Position numbers and translations under genes: made by a program. A stretch of DNA of 9,203 nucleotides from the NCBI GenBank assembly GCA_038154685.1, contig JAYPYW010000095.1, forward strand, positions 1-9,203. Direction: 5' to 3'. Within the stretch, counting starts at the first letter, position 1. Each line of letters begins with the position of its first letter. Positions 8,701-9,203 of the stretch are shown here, piece by piece. The notes under the pieces are model-generated. The model was not told where the DNA came from and did not search any database. It saw only the letters and a list, made by a program, of their open reading frames with translations. This stretch comes from GCA-002722245 sp038154685 (GTDB lineage: Bacteria > Bacteroidota > Bacteroidia > Flavobacteriales_C > GCA-002722245).

Positions 8701-9203
8701 TCAAAAGATCAATCTGGCGAAAAAGATGATTTGCTAGCCGTTTCTGGTGATCAGGAAAAATTGGATGATGAAATTGATGGTTTGGATACAGAGGATGGTA
8801 AGAGCGATAAGGACCTAGTAGATACTAAAACAGACTCCCCTACTCTGACTGACGAAAGTGATTTACTAACCAAAGATGAATCTAAAAAAGTCCAAGATAA
8901 AATTGATTTAGGAATTGGTGACGGTGGCCTTACTGATGGGATTGATAAAATCGACGGGGAAGATAAATCGGATAAAACTGCAGGGATAAACACAAAACTT
9001 GATTCTCCTAAGTTTGACGATTCTTCTGAAGACATTACAAAAGATGCGCAAGGAACTAAACTTGATAAAATTGGATTATACACTGGTTCTGAAAAAATTA
9101 CTGATGGGATCGATAAAATCGACGGGGAAGATAAATCCGATCAAACAGCTGGAATTGACACAAAATTAGATTCTCCGAAGTTTGATGACAGCTCTGATGA
9201 CAT
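5797..9203 (+). CDS. PorE/OmpA-family-like TPR-PD40 propeller protein with long acidic repeat region (3' partial)
   Basis: Open from the GTG at 5797 to the window edge without a stop: 1135 full codons, 3' end outside. Residues ~16-32 form a signal peptide (VSVLTVLLLAFLMGTSQ) with no lipobox Cys. Residues ~40-139 hold about three TPR units (for example FQEAIPYFEKAIKAG). Residues ~165-440 form a PD40-type beta-propeller with repeats such as PSISPDGRKILFASD, HPHFLDDSTFYFSSRG and GGLDIFKTTF. Residues ~443-506 resemble a carboxypeptidase-regulatory-like domain, and ~592-638 possibly a second one. From ~702 onward it is acidic low-complexity sequence. The TPR-PD40-CRD order is that of PorE (P. gingivalis PG1058) and relatives, periplasmic proteins that normally end in an OmpA peptidoglycan-binding domain. 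No such domain is visible here, and it may lie past the edge. The gene is coupled to the PorP/SprF gene, implying joint function at the envelope. Confidence 0.88.
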   Translation, partial: MIKRNKNISSINAKAVSVLTVLLLAFLMGTSQVENRNLIRATRYFELNQFQEAIPYFEKAIKAGNSKERRESNERLADCYRIIVDFDNAEYWYRKLIARGGGPSAIFKYGMALKAAAKYAEAKEQFELYQNLRPEDPQGRIQAMACDTVESWITMESVFDVKELEFINTPGPEYSPVPYGNGIIFSSQRKGGTKALVSFDGGSGEVASDLFYIQHDGTDASMENIPGLFPQLNTNEDDGTPTFTGDGRTVYFVRTVDGTKRDENNRITSTLKIFKSTLDTGVWSPPSDAFPHNSEYHSVFHPSISPDGRKILFASDMRGGKGGTDIYICYKFGNNWSKPYNLGPEVNTFDYELHPHFLDDSTFYFSSRGHPGMGGLDIFKTTFHHDIGWTNVENLRSPINSIGNDRSIVFDDPYHGFLVSDRINGTGDADIYSFSKVGPREVVFDGQRLMIRDFSMFDDTRVSVSAKDENGEKIKIKPGSENGYFQLDSLRPNLKYKIKLRKGIRSIGYFYFTIERKGSQHKVKIKTRDLELEYKGKVGEFTSNAIADSNLVASNGLKKVQTSKRRKPKLINLTMAQIREPIVNEDHEGEDFTPFPGVIAKLKKGKKVKEEEQSNLEGNYEFFIEDRKNITIEIDSIPEDFKDIVDEMAKKFAKEDSIANTPEIMSDEEIAAYEDSMAVVAQMAKDSASMEQSAEITDVGNPLDSLKGEDVAKLDKGTDDGKQDQIDTELEIPKITDDSEGIEADKTAEEQLAIGTEGPAMATGGKQDEGISNDGEGSGNEMITLDGPDDGKDKTDDSGLLGKEETGDETGIQLDDIDQKIDDVTTGIEKDTETDKTDGIATDQDGPSLDDGTDGLGLENGIEGTDGIDVDGLDMSDDGTDDLLTTEESGDSTDGIGLDIENPDELTGDRIEKEQDKNGSDGISIDGQTEGLDGEKDGITADSGIDSKDKIGTKSLDALLDSNPDDQLSKDQSGEKDDLLAVSGDQEKLDDEIDGLDTEDGKSDKDLVDTKTDSPTLTDESDLLTKDESKKVQDKIDLGIGDGGLTDGIDKIDGEDKSDKTAGINTKLDSPKFDDSSEDITKDAQGTKLDKIGLYTGSEKITDGIDKIDGEDKSDQTAGIDTKLDSPKFDDSSDD
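8764..8931 (+). repeat. 56-residue tandem repeat, unit 1 (divergent)
   Basis: This unit begins DDEIDGLDTEDG and aligns without gaps to the next unit over 56 residues, with 21 identities by eye. Shared anchors are D-x-I-D, TKxDSP, TKD and DKI. The preceding sequence (from about 8647) seems to be a still more degenerate copy with a TKSLD anchor, one-residue insertion and an EKL ending. Confidence 0.65.
8932..9099 (+). repeat. 56-residue tandem repeat, unit 2
   Basis: This unit begins TDGIDKIDGEDKSD and ends YTGSEKI. It is exactly 168 bases long, so the reading frame is kept. Over the 34 residues that can be compared with unit 3 it differs at three positions (K/Q, N/D, E/D). Confidence 0.9.
9100..9203 (+). 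repeat. 56-residue tandem repeat, unit 3 (cut by the window edge)
   Basis: The first 104 bases of a third unit are visible. Its first 38 bases match unit 2 with one mismatch. Over all 104 bases there are 17 differences, 14 of them silent. The array very probably goes on past the edge. Confidence 0.88.

Larger units (their letters stand above)
7900..9203 (+). other. Acidic Asp/Gly/Thr/Lys low-complexity region within the third gene
   Basis: Residues ~702-1135 are almost devoid of aromatics and contain no Cys, His or Trp and a single Arg (GDRIEK), while Asp, Glu, Gly, Thr, Ser and Lys dominate. In one 40-codon stretch (8341-8460) there are 11 Asp, 4 Glu and 8 Gly and no basic residue. A short [TS]DG[IL] motif recurs irregularly, with codon starts at 8305, 8353, 8389, 8473, 8554, 8932 and 9100. 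The stretch is probably disordered or a cation-binding stalk. It is not a standard thrombospondin type 3 repeat: the CP dipeptides and DxDxDG spacing are missing. The region continues beyond the window. Confidence 0.8.

Noticed and set aside
8267..9083. Minus-strand open frames of about 100-110 codons (8267-8569, 8325-8657, 8751-9083)
   Set aside because: They are antisense to the acidic low-complexity region. Their Ser/Pro- or Gln/Leu/His-rich products are the complement of repeated GAT/GGA/ACT codons, with no domain or start context.
8932..9203. CRISPR-like or intergenic direct repeat
   Set aside because: The 168-base period is a multiple of three, the frame is continuous, there are no constant-repeat/variable-spacer blocks, and differences are mostly silent. 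It is a coding repeat.

Overview
The window looks like chromosomal DNA from an AT-rich member of the Bacteroidota, probably a gliding or marine Flavobacteriia- or Cytophagia-type bacterium. The evidence is the protein families. There is a giant adhesin-like protein ending in a type B (gliding-motility-associated) sorting domain of the type IX secretion system (T9SS). Next to it is a PorP/SprF-family outer-membrane protein, followed by a TPR plus PD40-propeller protein of the PorE/OmpA-like kind. These families are essentially confined to this phylum. Genus or species cannot be decided from what is visible.

Layout: all coding sequence is on the + strand and there is almost no non-coding DNA. 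(1) Bases 1-4857 hold the 3' part of a very large cell-surface protein whose true start lies upstream. The visible 1618 residues are about fifteen Ig/PKD-like domains spaced about 85 residues apart, three Cys-containing fibronectin-III-like domains inserted among them, and a C-terminal T9SS type B sorting domain. (2) Ten bases later, 4868-5797 encodes a 309-residue PorP/SprF-family protein with a signal peptide. (3) Overlapping its stop codon by one base (TAGTG), a third gene starts at 5797 and runs off the right edge. It encodes a signal peptide, TPR repeats, a PD40-type beta-propeller, one or two carboxypeptidase-regulatory-like beta domains, and then more than 430 residues of acidic Asp/Gly/Thr/Lys low-complexity sequence. 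The low-complexity part ends the window in a 56-residue tandem repeat.

How they may work together: linked genes for a type B T9SS substrate and a SprF-like protein are a known arrangement (SprB-SprF in Flavobacterium johnsoniae). A plausible reading is that the barrel receives or anchors the secreted adhesin at the outer membrane, and the TPR/PD40 protein works on the periplasmic side, possibly tethering the assembly to the cell wall. The tethering role is inference, because the expected OmpA-type peptidoglycan-binding domain is not in the window. The tight spacing and both GTG starts point to one co-transcribed, translationally coupled unit. No RNA gene, CRISPR array, insertion sequence, promoter or terminator was recognised. 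The most unusual element is the long acidic repeat-bearing region of the third gene.
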